Shown: positions 1 through 11,069, counted from the stretch's first letter. The stretch is DNA of 64,000 bases from Neofusicoccum parvum (GCA_020912385.1 CP087218.1:1426001-1490000); one strand, 5' to 3'. Notes: a model not told the origin generated them from the letters alone. Numbers and translations are program-made.

Positions 1-1
1 C

Positions 2-1132
2 CTCGGAGCGTCAGTCGAGAAACCAACCGAGAGCACAGAAGGCATACAGTACTTGGATTTCCGGATGACGCGCGAGGACTTGACTCAGCGGAAGGAGTGG
101 GGCAATGGCGAAGAGCTGTATCTGCATTTCTCTGTCTCGGATACAGGGTGCGGACTAACCATGGATGAGAAGAAACTCCTCTTCATGCGGTTCTCGCAAG
201 CACCGCGGACGATGGTGCATTACGGAGGATCCGGGCTAGGCCTTTTTATCTGCCGCGAGCTCACTGAGCTCCAAGGAGGATCCATAGGCGTCGAATCTGA
301 GTCCGGTAAAGGCTCAACTTTCGCATTCTACGTCAAGACGCGTCGAAGAGTGCCACGAACTCCGGAGATACCCAGCCGCCGCGCAGCACATCAAATACCC
401 GAATTGACTGCACTCCAGCAGCTGCAAAACATCGAGCAGACCTTCGAGCAGCCGCCCTTGCACCGCAGAGACCAGCACGCGCCCAGCCTATACAGCCACC
501 AGCAGACACGGCCGTCATCGCCCACGACGACGACTACGACAAACACTACTGCCTCAACGCATTCCCCAGCCACGTCCGTCCCCTGCTCACCGCGCGTCTT
601 TGATTGCCTGATTGTGGAGGACAACAAGGTCAACCAGTCCGTTATGAGCAAAGGCCTCGTCAAGCTTGGCCATGCCGTGTACGTCGCCAATCACGGCGTC
701 GAGGCCCTCGACTTCCTGCGCACGACGCGCCTTTGGTGCGGCAACGCAGCCGACGCACAGAACCTAACCGTCGTGCTCATGGACATCGAAATGCCAGTTA
801 TGGACGGGCTGACATGCGTCAGGAAAATCAGGGAGCTGGAGAGAGAGGGGAAGCTAACGGGCAGGGTCAAGGTTATTGCAATCACCGCGAATGCGCGAGT
901 GGAGCAAGTCAATACGGCTATGGAGGCGGGGATGGTGAGTCGGCCTTTTTTTGATCTGTGTTTTTGTGCCTGTTCTTGGGTTGACCTAACGGATGTGTAG
1001 GATGATGTCGTCTCCAAGCCGTTTAGAGTTGCGGAGCTCATTTCGAGCATCGAGCGTTTGATTGACGCGAGGGAGCAGGAGGCGGACGCGGAGGCGGAGG
1101 CGGCGGCCGAAGCCGAAACGGTGCAGCAATAG
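2..1132 (+). CDS. Hybrid histidine kinase, 3' part (gene starts before the window)
   Basis: This is the C-terminal part of a hybrid sensor kinase that autophosphorylates on His and passes the phosphate to its own receiver Asp, for relay to a histidine phosphotransfer protein. Exons are 2-934 and 1001-1132; the intron 935-1000 (gtgagt...tgtgtag, branch ctaac) splits the receiver. Visible in order: the end of an HATPase_c domain with the N-terminal glycine box (DTGCGL), an F-box (FMRFSQA) and the GGSGLGL box (about 125-270); a Ser/Thr/Gln/His-rich linker with a Thr run; and a receiver domain with the acidic pair in VEDN, the phospho-acceptor Asp in LMDIEMP (codon 782-784), the ITANA Thr and, after the intron, the conserved Lys in SKPF. 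The reading frame is open to the left edge, so sensor and dimerisation parts lie outside. The tail is Glu/Ala-rich. The histidine kinase group cannot be assigned without the N-terminus. Confidence 0.9.
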
Positions 1133-2233
1133 CTATGAAAAGGCGGTGCTGCGCTGTTTACTTGGTTTGCTAGCAAGGTTTTTGAGATTTTTTTTTTATC
1201 TCGCCTGGTCGAATTACCTTCCAATGCTTTCTACAACTTGCAACACTTATTTATGGATCGGATGCATCCCAGGTCATATTCCGAGGAGAAGAGACGGGTT
1301 CGGGTGATAAATTTTTTTCCTTTGGGTCATGGGACGAATGCCCATCTCCATGTGGTACAGATTGGAATGAGGCACAGAGAAACCGAGCCGGTTGATGGTG
1401 AAGAAGACCGAGATGGTGTACAACGTTGCGAGGCTGTGTAAACGTCTGTTTCTAGTTTTGTGCCAAATTTGGCATTCATGGCGATCGAGATGCAGCGTTT
1501 CAGCGTATGGCGTTTCATTTGAATATTATATTTAATTGTCTTGTACCGTCTCATTGAGAACAGCAGCTCCAGCATATGCAACTAATTGGGTGGTTGTGTT
1601 CATGACGTGTCTCGCAGATTCGTTCGACGTAGACAGGTTGCACAGCCAACGCAGAGCGCGCCATCTGACTGCCAACCCTCTGTCAAGAATATAAAGACTT
1701 GTCGCCAGCAAGGCGCAGCTTCTTCACCCTCTTCGGATCGACTTGTGACGTGCGTCTTGCCGCGCCGTTGTCCCCACAATTTCCGTCTTCTCCCCGGCGC
1801 GGATCGCCGCTGGTGGAGGCCATGCCAGGATGCCGCGCGCGCTGGAGCTTCGTGCTGGATTGCGGCGCAGCTCGAGGTGAGGGAAAAGAGAAAAATGTCC
1901 GGGGGCTCTGAAAATGCGGCGGCCGGCGCAGGACCGTGACGGCTGCCAGTGCAAGCTAGCGGAGGAGTCTGCGGCGCGGTTGCTGGGCGGGGCTCTTGTT
2001 GCATTGGCAAAAATGGAGCTCTGATCGCACGTGGGAGCTCCTCCGACAGCTCACTCGCTCACGCCGCCATCCGGCCAGCCTGCCGGGCACAACAAACCTC
2101 CACCCAAGACTTTCTGCTGCGCGCGCGCGCCCGCCCTGCGTCCCGACTACCCGGCTTGCCTGCACCTTGCCATTGCACAGCAGAACGCCGAGCTGCCCCT
2201 CCGCACGCCCATTGACCGTCGACGACCGCCGAA
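1133..2233. other. Intergenic region, VTC promoter side
   Basis: No gene is recognised. Open frames on both strands are GC-driven, mutually overlapping, and encode Arg/Pro/Ala-rich sequence without family resemblance. It holds the 3' flank of the kinase and the promoter and leader of the VTC gene, including the CACGTGGG site at 2028-2035. Confidence 0.6.
2028..2035 (+). promoter_or_regulatory. CACGTGGG E-box, candidate phosphate-response site
   Basis: The octamer CACGTGGG lies 198 bp before the VTC start codon. In budding yeast Pho4 prefers CACGTGGG/T, and VTC genes belong to the PHO regulon; the Neurospora counterpart NUC-1 binds CACGTG. The match is exact, but a single E-box can occur by chance, so phosphate control of this gene is inference. 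Confidence 0.4.
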
Positions 2234-4848
2234 ATGCGCTTCGGCCGCACGCTGCAGCGGTCCGTGTACCAGCCATGGCGCAGCAAGTACATCGACTACG
2301 ACAAGCTCAAGCAGCTGCTGCGCGAGGGCGGCTCCGACCAGGGCAGCGACGAGGACTATGACGACGATTGGACCGAGGAGGACGAGGGCCGCTTCGTCGA
2401 GGAGCTGGTCAACGTGCAGCTCGAGAAGGTGCACGACTTCCAGAACCAGAAGTTCCAGGACCTGCGCGACCGCACCGGCGAGTGCGAGCGCAAGCTGGAG
2501 CCTCTGACGCTGGCGGTCGATTCGGAGAGCGGCGAGGGCGCCAGCAGGAAGCCCGACGTGCCCGACGACGAGCGCAAGCGCGTGCTGCGCGAGGTGCTGA
2601 AGGAGCTGGACACCATCACCAAGGAGGTCAGCGAGCTGGAGCGCTACAGCCGCATCAACTACACCGGCTTCCTCAAGGCTGCCAAGAAGCACGACCGCAA
2701 GCGCGGCAACAGCTACCGCGTGCGCCCGCTGCTGCAGGTGCGCCTCGCCGCCCTGCCCTTCAACAAGGAGGACTACTCGCCGCTGCTCATCCGTCTGTCG
2801 GCCATGTACTCGTTCGTGCGCCAGAACCTCGAGGGCAAGGAGAAGAGGGAAATTTCCTTCTCCGAGGGCACCACCGGCGGCGAGCATTTTACCTCGCACA
2901 AGTGTATGTCCATGCTCGTCTCGTGTGCAATTGACATTTGCTAACGTACTGTAGTCTGGGTCCATACAGAGAACCTGCTTGAGGTCAAGACCGTCATCCT
3001 GCGTCGCTTGCCCGTGCTCGTCTACAATCCCCAGACCTCCAAGGTAGCCGAGGGCACCCAGCGCGATCCGACCATTACTTCCATTTACTTTGACAACCCC
3101 AAGTTCTCTCTCTACACGGACAAGGTGGGGCATGAGCCGAACGCGTCATCATTGCGGCTGCGCTGGTATGGACAGCTGGCAGACAAGCCGGAAATTGTGC
3201 TGGAGAAGAAGACGATCAAAGACGGAGACTCGAGCGAGGAGCTCCGCTTCCCCATCAAGGAGAAATATATTGAGAAGTTCATCCGCGGCGAGTACAAGAT
3301 GGAGAAGAGCATCGACAAGCTAAAGAGGACGGTGGGTGAGGATTCTCCCAAGGTCCAGGAGCTCCAGAAGAGCGTCGACGCCATTCAATCTTTTGTCCGC
3401 GAGCAAGATCTCCAGCCTATGCTAAGAGCAAACTACACGCGTACCGCCTTCCAGATTCCTGGAGACGACAGAGTCCGCATCTCTCTCGACACAGATCTCG
3501 CGCTCATTCGCGAGGACGCTGTCGACGTCGACCGACCCTGCCGTGATCCGGATGACTGGCACAGAAGCGACATTGATAGTGCTCAGATGGAGTATCCCTT
3601 CCACGATATCCGCAAGGGCGAGATATCTCGTTTCCCGTTCGCACTTTTGGAGATCAAGATTAAGGGCAGGAAGCAGTACGAATGGGTCGAGGACCTTATG
3701 AACTCACATCTTGTCAAGGAGGCCCCGCGCTTCTCCAAGTTCGTGCACGGCGTGGCTCAGCTCTTCGAAGATCACGTCAACACCTTCCCCTTCTGGCTCA
3801 GCGAGCTCGAGACGGACATCCGCCGCGATCCGCACAAGGCTTTCGAAGAGGAGCAGGAGCGCAAGGCTAAAGCCGCTGAGGATGAATTCGCTGTTGGCAG
3901 TCTGTTCGGGACGCGCTCTAGCCCCGCAGCTTTCCGGCCAGGGGTCAGCTCCCCTGTCGGCTCTCCCTCCAACGCAGGCGCGTCCAAGATGGCCAAATCG
4001 CCAGGCAGAGCCACCGTCGAAGACACTCGCCGGGCCTCGCTGGCCGCGCAAACGGCTTCGGCGAGGCAGACCGGCATCGACAGCGTCGTCGAGGAGGCCG
4101 ACTCGGACGACGACGGCCTGCAAGCTGACTCGGGCGCCACCGAGCGCAACATGACCACGACGGCCGGCGTGCGCTCCCTCTTCCCCTCCTTCTCCTACTC
4201 CAAGTACGCGCAGCGCCACCGCGCACGCCAGCAAGCGGCCGCCAACCTCCCGCCCGGCGTGCGCGACCCGGGCCCCCGGTGGATCAAGGACCAGGGGCCG
4301 GTGCGCGTCGAGGCCAAGGTGTGGCTGGCCAACCAGCGCACCTTCATCAAGTGGCAGCACGTGTCGGTGCTGCTGGCGTCGCTGTCGCTGGGGCTGTTCA
4401 ACGCGGCGGGCGAGACCAACAAGGTGGCGCGCTCGCTGGCGGTGGTGTACACGGCGGTGGCGGCGTTCGCGGGCATCTGGGGGTACGCCATGTACATGCA
4501 CCGCAGCCGGCTGATCCAGCTGCGGAGCGGCAAGGACTTCGACAACGTGCTGGGCCCGACGGTGGTGTGCTTGGGGCTGGTGGTGGCGCTGTGCTGCAAT
4601 TTTGGGTTCAGGGTGAGCTCCTCCCTTTCTTTCCTTCTCCTCGTCCTATCCGAGCCGCGTCGGTTTAGGCGCCTCTCCTGGCTGTTCGGTTCCAAGTGCT
4701 AACGTGTCTGCGTGTGTAGTATCACGCCATCATGCAGGATCAGCAAAAGAGCCCCGAGGACGTGGGGGGAGGTAATGGCACTGCGGTGGCGGACGCGGCC
4801 ATGTCGGTCGTCGCGGGGATGCTAGGAGCGGGGGAGCTGAAGAATTGA
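2234..4848 (+). CDS. Vacuolar transporter chaperone subunit, Vtc2/Vtc3 type (SPX-VTC-DUF202)
   Basis: This is a subunit of the VTC complex, which makes polyphosphate from ATP and moves it into the vacuole under control of inositol pyrophosphates bound by the SPX domain. Exons 2234-2903, 2955-4612 and 4720-4848 give 818 aa, the length of yeast Vtc2/Vtc3 rather than the shorter Vtc4. An SPX domain covers about residues 1-157 (YIDYDKLK near residue 20; NYTGFLKAAKKHDRK near 142). The tunnel-shaped VTC domain spans about 225-530, with the FSKFVHGVAQLF motif. A Ser/Ala-rich linker follows, then a DUF202-like membrane part with three hydrophobic helices near 690-705, 713-737 and 755-780. The PFWLSELETDIRRDP stretch resembles Vtc2/3 more than the catalytic Vtc4, so I call it an accessory/regulatory subunit. 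The start is the first ATG that gives the canonical SPX opening. Both introns were placed by phase. Confidence 0.9.
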
Positions 4849-6526
4849 TGGGTTGTGGAGAGGTGGGATCGGGAGGGGTTGTGTAGTGTGCGGCTGTGCG
4901 CGTGTCATTGCATTGCATTGGTGGCTTGGACGTCTTCGTTGTCGCCGTCCTGCGCTTTGGGCGTTCTTTCTTTTTTTTCTCCTTGTAGATGTTGGTCCAG
5001 GTTGGTAAAATGGGCTTTTCTTGCTGTATGGGTGCGAGGGTGCTGGCTGTAGGAATAACATCGACTTTCCTCGTTTTATTTTCTTAGCCCGAGAGAGAGA
5101 GAGAGAGAATGACTTCTGGTGGTTTTACCTTCGGATACAATCCTCTCTCCCGCTTTCATCAACGGCCACCTCTGATTCCCAATTTGGTCGTCTTTTAACG
5201 GCCTCGAACGGAAGGCATTGAGCCGGGATCCGAGATGGCCAAACCCTACGCCACGAGGGAAGCGTAGGCCGCGCCTTTCAAGCAAACCCCAGCATTTCCA
5301 CCGAGGCAATCGCTTCACGCGTCTACTCTGTTGCGTGCATAAACTTTTTCACCTTCAGCAAGCGCTGCCTTCCTGCTCCGGGAGCCGTCGGCATCGCGAG
5401 GAGGATGCTTGCCTCGGCCACCGCTTCGATCGATCTCAAGATCGACCGCAAAATCTCGGCGCCCATGAGTCGCGGGCGGAAGCCGTTGACGCAACCGCCG
5501 CGAGCTTAAACGCAGCACAGCCAGCCCTGGCAATGCATGGCAACGCCCGGCAGGTCGCGTGGCAGGTCGCGTGGCCGCGAGGGAAAACTTCAGCACGCTG
5601 TGCGGTTGATCAGGGTCTGGTGGATGGAGGCGGAAGGCCGCGGCCGTTTAAATCTCAAGGCAACCAGTGAGAGGTGTGCGCAAACACTCTCGCACTTCAC
5701 GCTGGGAGGAGAGAGTTTTTGCAGCGAAGGAAGTGGGACGACGGCGAGTCGCTCTGGACCGAACGCAATTTGCTCTCCGCATTTCTCCCCACGAGAGAAC
5801 GAGGCCTTGCGGCCATCACGGCGGAACGGTGCGGGGAGCTCGTCGGCATTCGCTCAACTCCGTTCCCATCCGCCAAGTCACGGCGGAGATGTCTCGATGG
5901 CCCGTTGCTGTCCAAATTCAGTCCAGGCGGTGCAGCAGTGCACGTTACGTATACTGCCAAGCGGGTGTATGCTCGGCTATGGAGCTCCTCGACAGGGCCG
6001 ACTGGGAAAGCTTGGGGGGATGGCAGTGCTGTGGGTTAATGACTCTGACACCGCGAATGCTGCCCCCTCTGAGCGTTGGCACTGCTTGCGACTCCTAAGG
6101 TTAGTCCTCAACTGCCCACGGCCATCCCGATAGTGCACCATAGCTTGGCATACCCCGCTTTCCGGCCAATGGTGGTGGAGAGCGCAGCAGGAGACAGTAC
6201 AGAGTCATAGGACGTGAAGGGTGTTTAGGGCGATCAGGCGTGAGTCAAGACTTCTCGCCGCTGACTTGCTTGCTTCTCGGCAGATGTTGATGCCGCGTGA
6301 AAAGCGGGCATGGCGGATTGGGGACAAGACATGTCAAATGAAGGCTGTGCTGGCCTGGCAGCTTTTGGCAGCTGCTGTGCTCGATGGAGGGAGCACTGCC
6401 CAAGTGGGATGACGTTTGAGACGGTTGTTGTTCATTTGGGTTTTCATGTTAAATAGCAGCAGAGTGTTCCGATAATACAGCAGCGGTCCAAGGAAACTGG
6501 ATACTCTATTCTCTCCATCTATCAAC
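4849..6526. other. Intergenic region
   Basis: No gene is supported. It contains a (GA)n microsatellite at 5091-5109 and a perfect 12-bp tandem pair (ggcaggtcgcgt) at 5549-5572. Several 120-200 codon frames overlap one another between 5218 and 6133; none resembles a protein family or shows splice structure. Confidence 0.55.
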
Positions 6527-8229
6527 ATGAGTAATCGAAATAACTTCCGTCTTCTCCCTCTTGTTCTCGCTCTCACGTCTCTCCTCCCTTTCTTTTCTGC
6601 CCAAAGAGCGTGGGCACTACCGCATCCCCAGCAACAGGATCAACAAGCCCTCGATCCGCTTCTCACGACAATCAGCAAAGACCCTGAACTATCCATATTC
6701 TACTCTCTCTTCAATAGCACAGGTGGTGCCGAGGGGAAACCCGGTCCAGCACTTGAGGAGCGATTCAACGATGCTCGGGACGGTAGGCGTTACACTGCCT
6801 TCGCGCCGACGAACGAGGTCAGTGATTGATTTGGTTCGCGTCTAGTTCCACTTTACTTCTCTGTGTTCCTCTTCATGGACTCCAGGGGCATTTCAATCCC
6901 CTCCATTCTTCCCTCTCAATCTCTAATCCGTTCTCCTTGACTCTTCATTGAACTGAAAACTCACAACACCGACACCAGGCCTTCTCCCAGATTCCCCAAG
7001 AGGTCATGTCCCTCCTGATCCAACCTCCCTCCTACGAACTCCTCCTCGCCCTCCTCCGCACCCACATCGCCCAAGGCTACCTCTCCCCCTCCTCCCTCCT
7101 CGCCGACTCCCCCATCGAAACAATCCAAGGCTTCACCCTCACCTTCACCCACCCCACCAACTCCACCGACACCACCATCGCCACCAACGCCAACACGACC
7201 CCCTCCTCCGCACCCCCCTCCACCCCCCTCCCTTCCCTCCTCCACAACCCCCAAGGCCACCCCCTCACCACCCCCGCCTCCAACGGCCTCATCTACAAAA
7301 CAACCCACCTCCTCCCCCCCTTCCCCACCTACTTCGGCGCCGACGCCCCCGCCTCCCCTCCTCCCCGGCCCCCCGCCACCCTCGCCCCAACCATGGCCTC
7401 CATCCTCGAAACCCACCCGGCGCTCTCGACCCTCGCCGCGGCCCTGCGCCGCGTCAACCCGGCCTTCGTGGCGCGGCTGGCACTGTTCGCGGCCGATGGC
7501 GACGACGGGCAGACGGTGTTCCTGGCGCCGGGCGACGCGGCGTGGGCGGCGCTGCCGGCGGGGGCGGGGGCGAGCGCGGTGCAGCCGAGCAACGAGGGGG
7601 CGTCGGCGTGGTTGCTGGGGTTTGGGTTGGGGGAGGTGGTGGGTGGGGGCGATGCGGAGTTACGGGGGAGGGAGGCGGAGGGAGAGGCGGAGGAGAAGTG
7701 CGATCTTGTGTTCGGGGTTTGGGGGTGGAGGGAGGTGTGCGGGCGGAGCGGTGGGCGGGCTGTCGAGAAGAGGGAGGCGGGGGTGCGGAGTGCGGGCGAT
7801 GGCTGCGACTGGAGGTTCGGCGTGTGGGGCTGGAAGAAGCACTGCCCCCCTCGCGCTGGCGAGAAGAGGGCGGCTGAAGCGAGCAATGCTGGTGACTCTG
7901 GGTGCGACTGGCGGTTTGGGGTAGGTGGGTGGAAGAAGTTTTGCCCTCCCGGCTATGAGCAGCACAAGCATAAGTGCGATTGGGAATTTAGCGCTGGTGG
8001 GTGGAAGAAGGTGTGTCCGCGCAGCTTTGAGAGAAGAAGCGAGAGGCTCGTGGGGAAGAGACAGGAGCAGATGCCAGCATCGGGGGTGGTGAGGTCAGTG
8101 AGCGGATTCAACATCACGTTGAGTGAGGGCAGGGCGAATAATGCGCGGGTCGAGGAGGTGGTTTGTGCAGAGAACGGGTGTGTGTGGATTCTAGGCAGAT
8201 GGCTCGATCCTCTTTTTGGCGTGATCTGA
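6527..8229 (+). CDS. Secreted fasciclin (FAS1) protein with embedded Cys-bounded, Kex2-type peptide repeats
   Basis: Exons 6527-6817 and 6979-8229 (intron with gtcagt donor, phase 0) give 513 aa. A signal peptide (basic start, Leu-rich core, AWA end) covers about residues 1-30. A FAS1 domain starts near residue 40 (YTAFAPTNEAF is the canonical strand, joined across the intron). A second FAS1-like domain starts near residue 236 (TVFLAPGDAAW motif) and appears to finish only at about 472-513 (SGFNITL, then the WILGRWLDP end). Between these parts lie four related peptides, each with two Cys 13 residues apart: 338-351, 373-386, 406-419 and 430-443. Their core is D-W-x-F-G/S-x-x-G-W-K-K. KR precedes the second and third units, and RR and KR follow the fourth. 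FAS1 proteins are cell-surface adhesion-type proteins; the peptide array is not a standard part of the family. Predicted N-glycosylation sites are present in the Thr/Pro-rich insert of domain 1. Processing of the array is inference. Confidence 0.85.
7699..8016 (+). repeat. Four-copy coding repeat, C-x12-C peptides
   Basis: The units start with a Cys codon at 7699, 7804, 7903 and 7975 and end with a Cys codon at 7738, 7843, 7942 and 8014. Each has exactly 12 residues between the Cys codons. Units 2 and 3 are most alike (CDWRFGV then GWKK). Unit 1 is the most diverged (no Trp after the Asp; RE in place of KK). Spacing shrinks from 105 to 99 to 72 nt, and the last spacer lacks a dibasic site. 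Confidence 0.85.
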
Positions 8230-10101
8230 GGGATCTAGTCTTGGTACAATGACCTATTTACATGGTTCTACTTCGAGGAGAGCGTCCTTCTTCACTGAGA
8301 CGAAAAGTGCAAGCTGCGAACCCGGGAGAAAGAAAAAAAAAAGAACCAACATAATTGAGCTACCAGCCAGTACCTCAGGTCCACCCGCAAGCCCAAACAA
8401 GATTCGAACCTACGGACTTCCCCACGGCGTGGACAATAACCCAGTTGGGAAACCCATGAATCACAGGCCCTTGGGGGAGGCCCCGGTGGTGCAGTATTGG
8501 CCTGTCGGCTGCCCTACACACTAACCGTCCATGGCATTGTATCCGCTTCCACGTTTTATGTATCGAGGGACGGGGTTTCCGTAAGCAGTAGAGTAGCTGG
8601 CAGAGCGCGCTTTGGCGGTGGTGTTCTGTTGACATTGTGCGCATTCATGGATCCGGAGCGGAGGGCGCTGCGAGTGAAGGCGAAGTCCACTGACACAGCG
8701 CTTTGCCACCAGAACGCCGAATAGCCTGAGGGCATGTGTTCGCAGAGAGACTGCCTTTGTGAGGCCAGGAGAGTGCGGCTTCTTTCCGTTCGTCTGGAAG
8801 GAAGTGTCCTGTGTCTACGAGGTCGGTTCGGACAGTATTGCAACACGTGGGCAGCTGAAGCATTCATCCAGACGCAAATGTGCAGTGAGAGGAATTCCAA
8901 TCCCGTCTAGATGAATGCTTCAACTGCCTACGTGTTGTAATACTATCCGAACCGACTTCGTATAAACCAGGCCGGGCCCAGACCCCTGCTGTCGATCACT
9001 TAACAACCCCAGTGCCCATCACCCGCCACAACCACATTCACGTTCACAGCTCTGCGTGGTCATTCATCATATACCGTGCTTCTGCATCTGGGCCCCTCAG
9101 CTCCCCGCGAACGAGCTCCTCGCCACCAGCCCGAGTCGCTGGGGGGAGGGGGGCAGGGAGGGCCGAACCGCGACGGCGGGACGCGGCGGCAAGCTGGCGG
9201 CGATGTTGTGCGTGCGGTAACCCTGCGCCGACGTGCTGGTCGACGCGACGCACGCCGGGGCATTCGTGGACACGCGGCCGAGCTGGTGCACGAGGCGGGC
9301 CCGCTGGGCGGGTACGGGGTGGGCGAGGCGGTGCGGCCGTCCGGGAGGGACGCCGTGCGCGCGGCCGTGGCGACGGGGGAGTGCGTCTGTCCGGCCGCCG
9401 CTGTCGAGCCGGGCGGCGATGATAGCAGGGGTGGCGGGATTGGGCGGACGGCTGGGAGGTGGTGGAGGAGAAGGCGCGGGCGGAGGGTGTGGAGCAGGGT
9501 TGCCCGTTTCGGGGTGATTGGTGTGGACGCGGTGGAGCGAGGCGGCGTGATGAGATGATGCGCGACGTGGGCCTCGACGGAGGAGGGTCCAGGGCCAATG
9601 AAACTCTATTGCGCAGTACACCTGCGTCAGATCAGGAAGTCGGAGCATTGTGGCATCATTCTGGGATCAGACTCACCGCGGTGCAGATGGCGATAGCTGG
9701 CCGCTCGTAGCATGATCAGGACATATCTGCGACGCATGTCTGCATCACTTCGGAGAGACCACATGGCGGCCTGACTGCGGACTATAAGCTTTCCAATCAG
9801 CGTCGAGTGTTGCAATAGCGTTTCTGGGACTCCTTAGCACGCAGGTATAGCCAAAAATAGCTCGGAATGGACATTAGAAGAAGTCGTGGCCTTCTATTTA
9901 CAACAAAACGCTTGCTCACCGACGCCCCCAGTACGCACTATGTTGACAATATTCAAAAGCTGGACCAACACCCTCCGCTCTAAGAGGCATGAATCAATCG
10001 GCAGGTTTTTGTGTCTCAAAGGGAAGCTTCACGCTCTTCCGTGGAAAATCGATATGCGCCGTAATGAAAGTGAATCCGGGGAATGCTTTTCACTCAGGAA
10101 T
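8230..10101. other. Intergenic region with a foldback repeat
   Basis: No gene is supported. It contains the inverted repeat at 8816-8962. The very GC-rich stretch 9100-9560 has overlapping open frames on both strands, but none resembles a known family; a decayed gene is possible and unproven. Confidence 0.5.
8816..8962. repeat. 59-bp inverted repeat, 29-bp spacer, transition-only divergence
   Basis: The left arm 8816-8874 pairs with the right arm 8904-8962 at 53 of 59 positions. The six mismatches pair left-arm positions 8821, 8833, 8840, 8849, 8855 and 8869 with right-arm 8957, 8945, 8938, 8929, 8923 and 8909. In all six the left arm holds G or C and the right arm the corresponding A or T state. 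Four of the six are in CpA/TpG context. This fits a foldback or MITE-like element with RIP-like C-to-T change. No ORF and no flanking target-site duplication were recognised. Confidence 0.85.
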
Positions 10102-11069
10102 CTACTGCTTCAGCTTGCCCTCCCTGCGGTCTTGCTCCTCCTTGGCCTTGACCGCGGCCTCGCGAGCCTTCATCTTGCGCTCCTCAGCCTCGACCATTTC
10201 TGCAACAGGTGTCAGCACATCATGCGACCATCTCCCCACAATTGACTGTGCACGTACCTCTCCACTGGTCCTCACCGGCGTAGCGCTCGTGGTGGATCTT
10301 CTTCTCAATGTAATGCGAGTGGGTGGGGTCGTTCGGGTCGAGCACCTTGACCGTCTCCCAGCGGCCGGTGCCCTGGTTGGCGTCGTTGGCCTCGAACGCG
10401 AAGCTGGCCAGCAGCACCGCGAGCGTCAGGCCCTGGGCGTACACACGCGCCTGCACCAGCTTCTGCTGGCCGCTGAGGTAGGGGTTGCGCGAGACGAGGG
10501 CGAAGGAGCCGCCCATGGAGGCCAGCCACGCGGCGAAAACGATGGGGTACCGGTTGTTGCCAGCCCAGTCCTTGAGCCTCTGGAATGATGTCTTGCCCGA
10601 CTCCAGCAGCTCTGCTTGCGCCTTCTCCTCCTCCTCCAGACGCTTCTTCTCCGGGTTGTTCTCGATGTCGAAGCGGCGAGAGGCGCGATCAGCGGCGATA
10701 ATGCCTGGGATAGCTGCGTTAGCTCCTGGTGGCGGCGATGGCGGGGTGGCCGAGTGGTGACGCCAATGAGTACGTACCGACAAAAGTGCCGCCGGAGGTG
10801 ACGAGGAAAGTCCGGAATGGCACTGAGAGCGAGCGGAACATGGGGTATCTTTTTGAGGCAAGGTAAACACCGGCGCCGCTGACTAGCACACCGGCGAAGA
10901 GACCTGCTGAGCCACCCTTGACCGTGGCACTGCGATAAGGGTCAGCACATGCGCTCCGCGTGAGGTGGTGGTTCGATCGGGCAAGCAACGCAATGGCGTC
11001 GCCAATGAAGGGGTATTGTCAGGCATACTTGTAGTGTGCTTGCTCCTCTTCCTTGGTAAGAATCTTCAT
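10102..11069 (-). CDS. rcf2: Respiratory supercomplex factor 2 (Rcf2, HIG1 family)
   Basis: Rcf2 is a mitochondrial inner-membrane protein that associates with cytochrome bc1-cytochrome oxidase supercomplexes and modulates oxidase assembly and activity. Exons (minus strand) 11069-11029, 10929-10778, 10704-10258 and 10199-10102 give 245 aa. The N-terminus MKILTKEEEQAH matches the conserved opening of fungal Rcf2 (MKILT-E-E-H). Two hydrophobic segments follow near residues 15-60, a charged linker (ENNPEKKRLEEEEK), and then the HIG1-type hairpin with NNRYPIVFAAWLASMGGSF and the conserved QK-VQAR-YAQG-T motif. The C-terminus is a Lys/Glu-rich helix. All three introns have CAG acceptors (99, 73 and 58 bp) and were fixed by reading phase. 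Confidence 0.9.

Noticed and set aside
2147..3133. 328-codon frame antisense to the VTC gene
   Set aside because: Shadow of the SPX/VTC coding region; Leu/Val/Ala-rich with no domain.
8396..8480. gattcgaacc resembling the T-loop of a minus-strand tRNA
   Set aside because: The neighbouring stems do not pair properly (T-stem mostly wobble) and no matching acceptor strand or anticodon arm is found upstream.
9044..9598. Frames in the GC-rich block after the foldback repeat
   Set aside because: Three frames compete and none shows a domain. A decayed gene is possible but cannot be supported.
10739..10760. tggccgagtggt, a perfect tRNA A-box, on the plus strand
   Set aside because: It lies inside rcf2 intron 2 and the antisense exon, with no B-box or cloverleaf downstream; judged a chance match.
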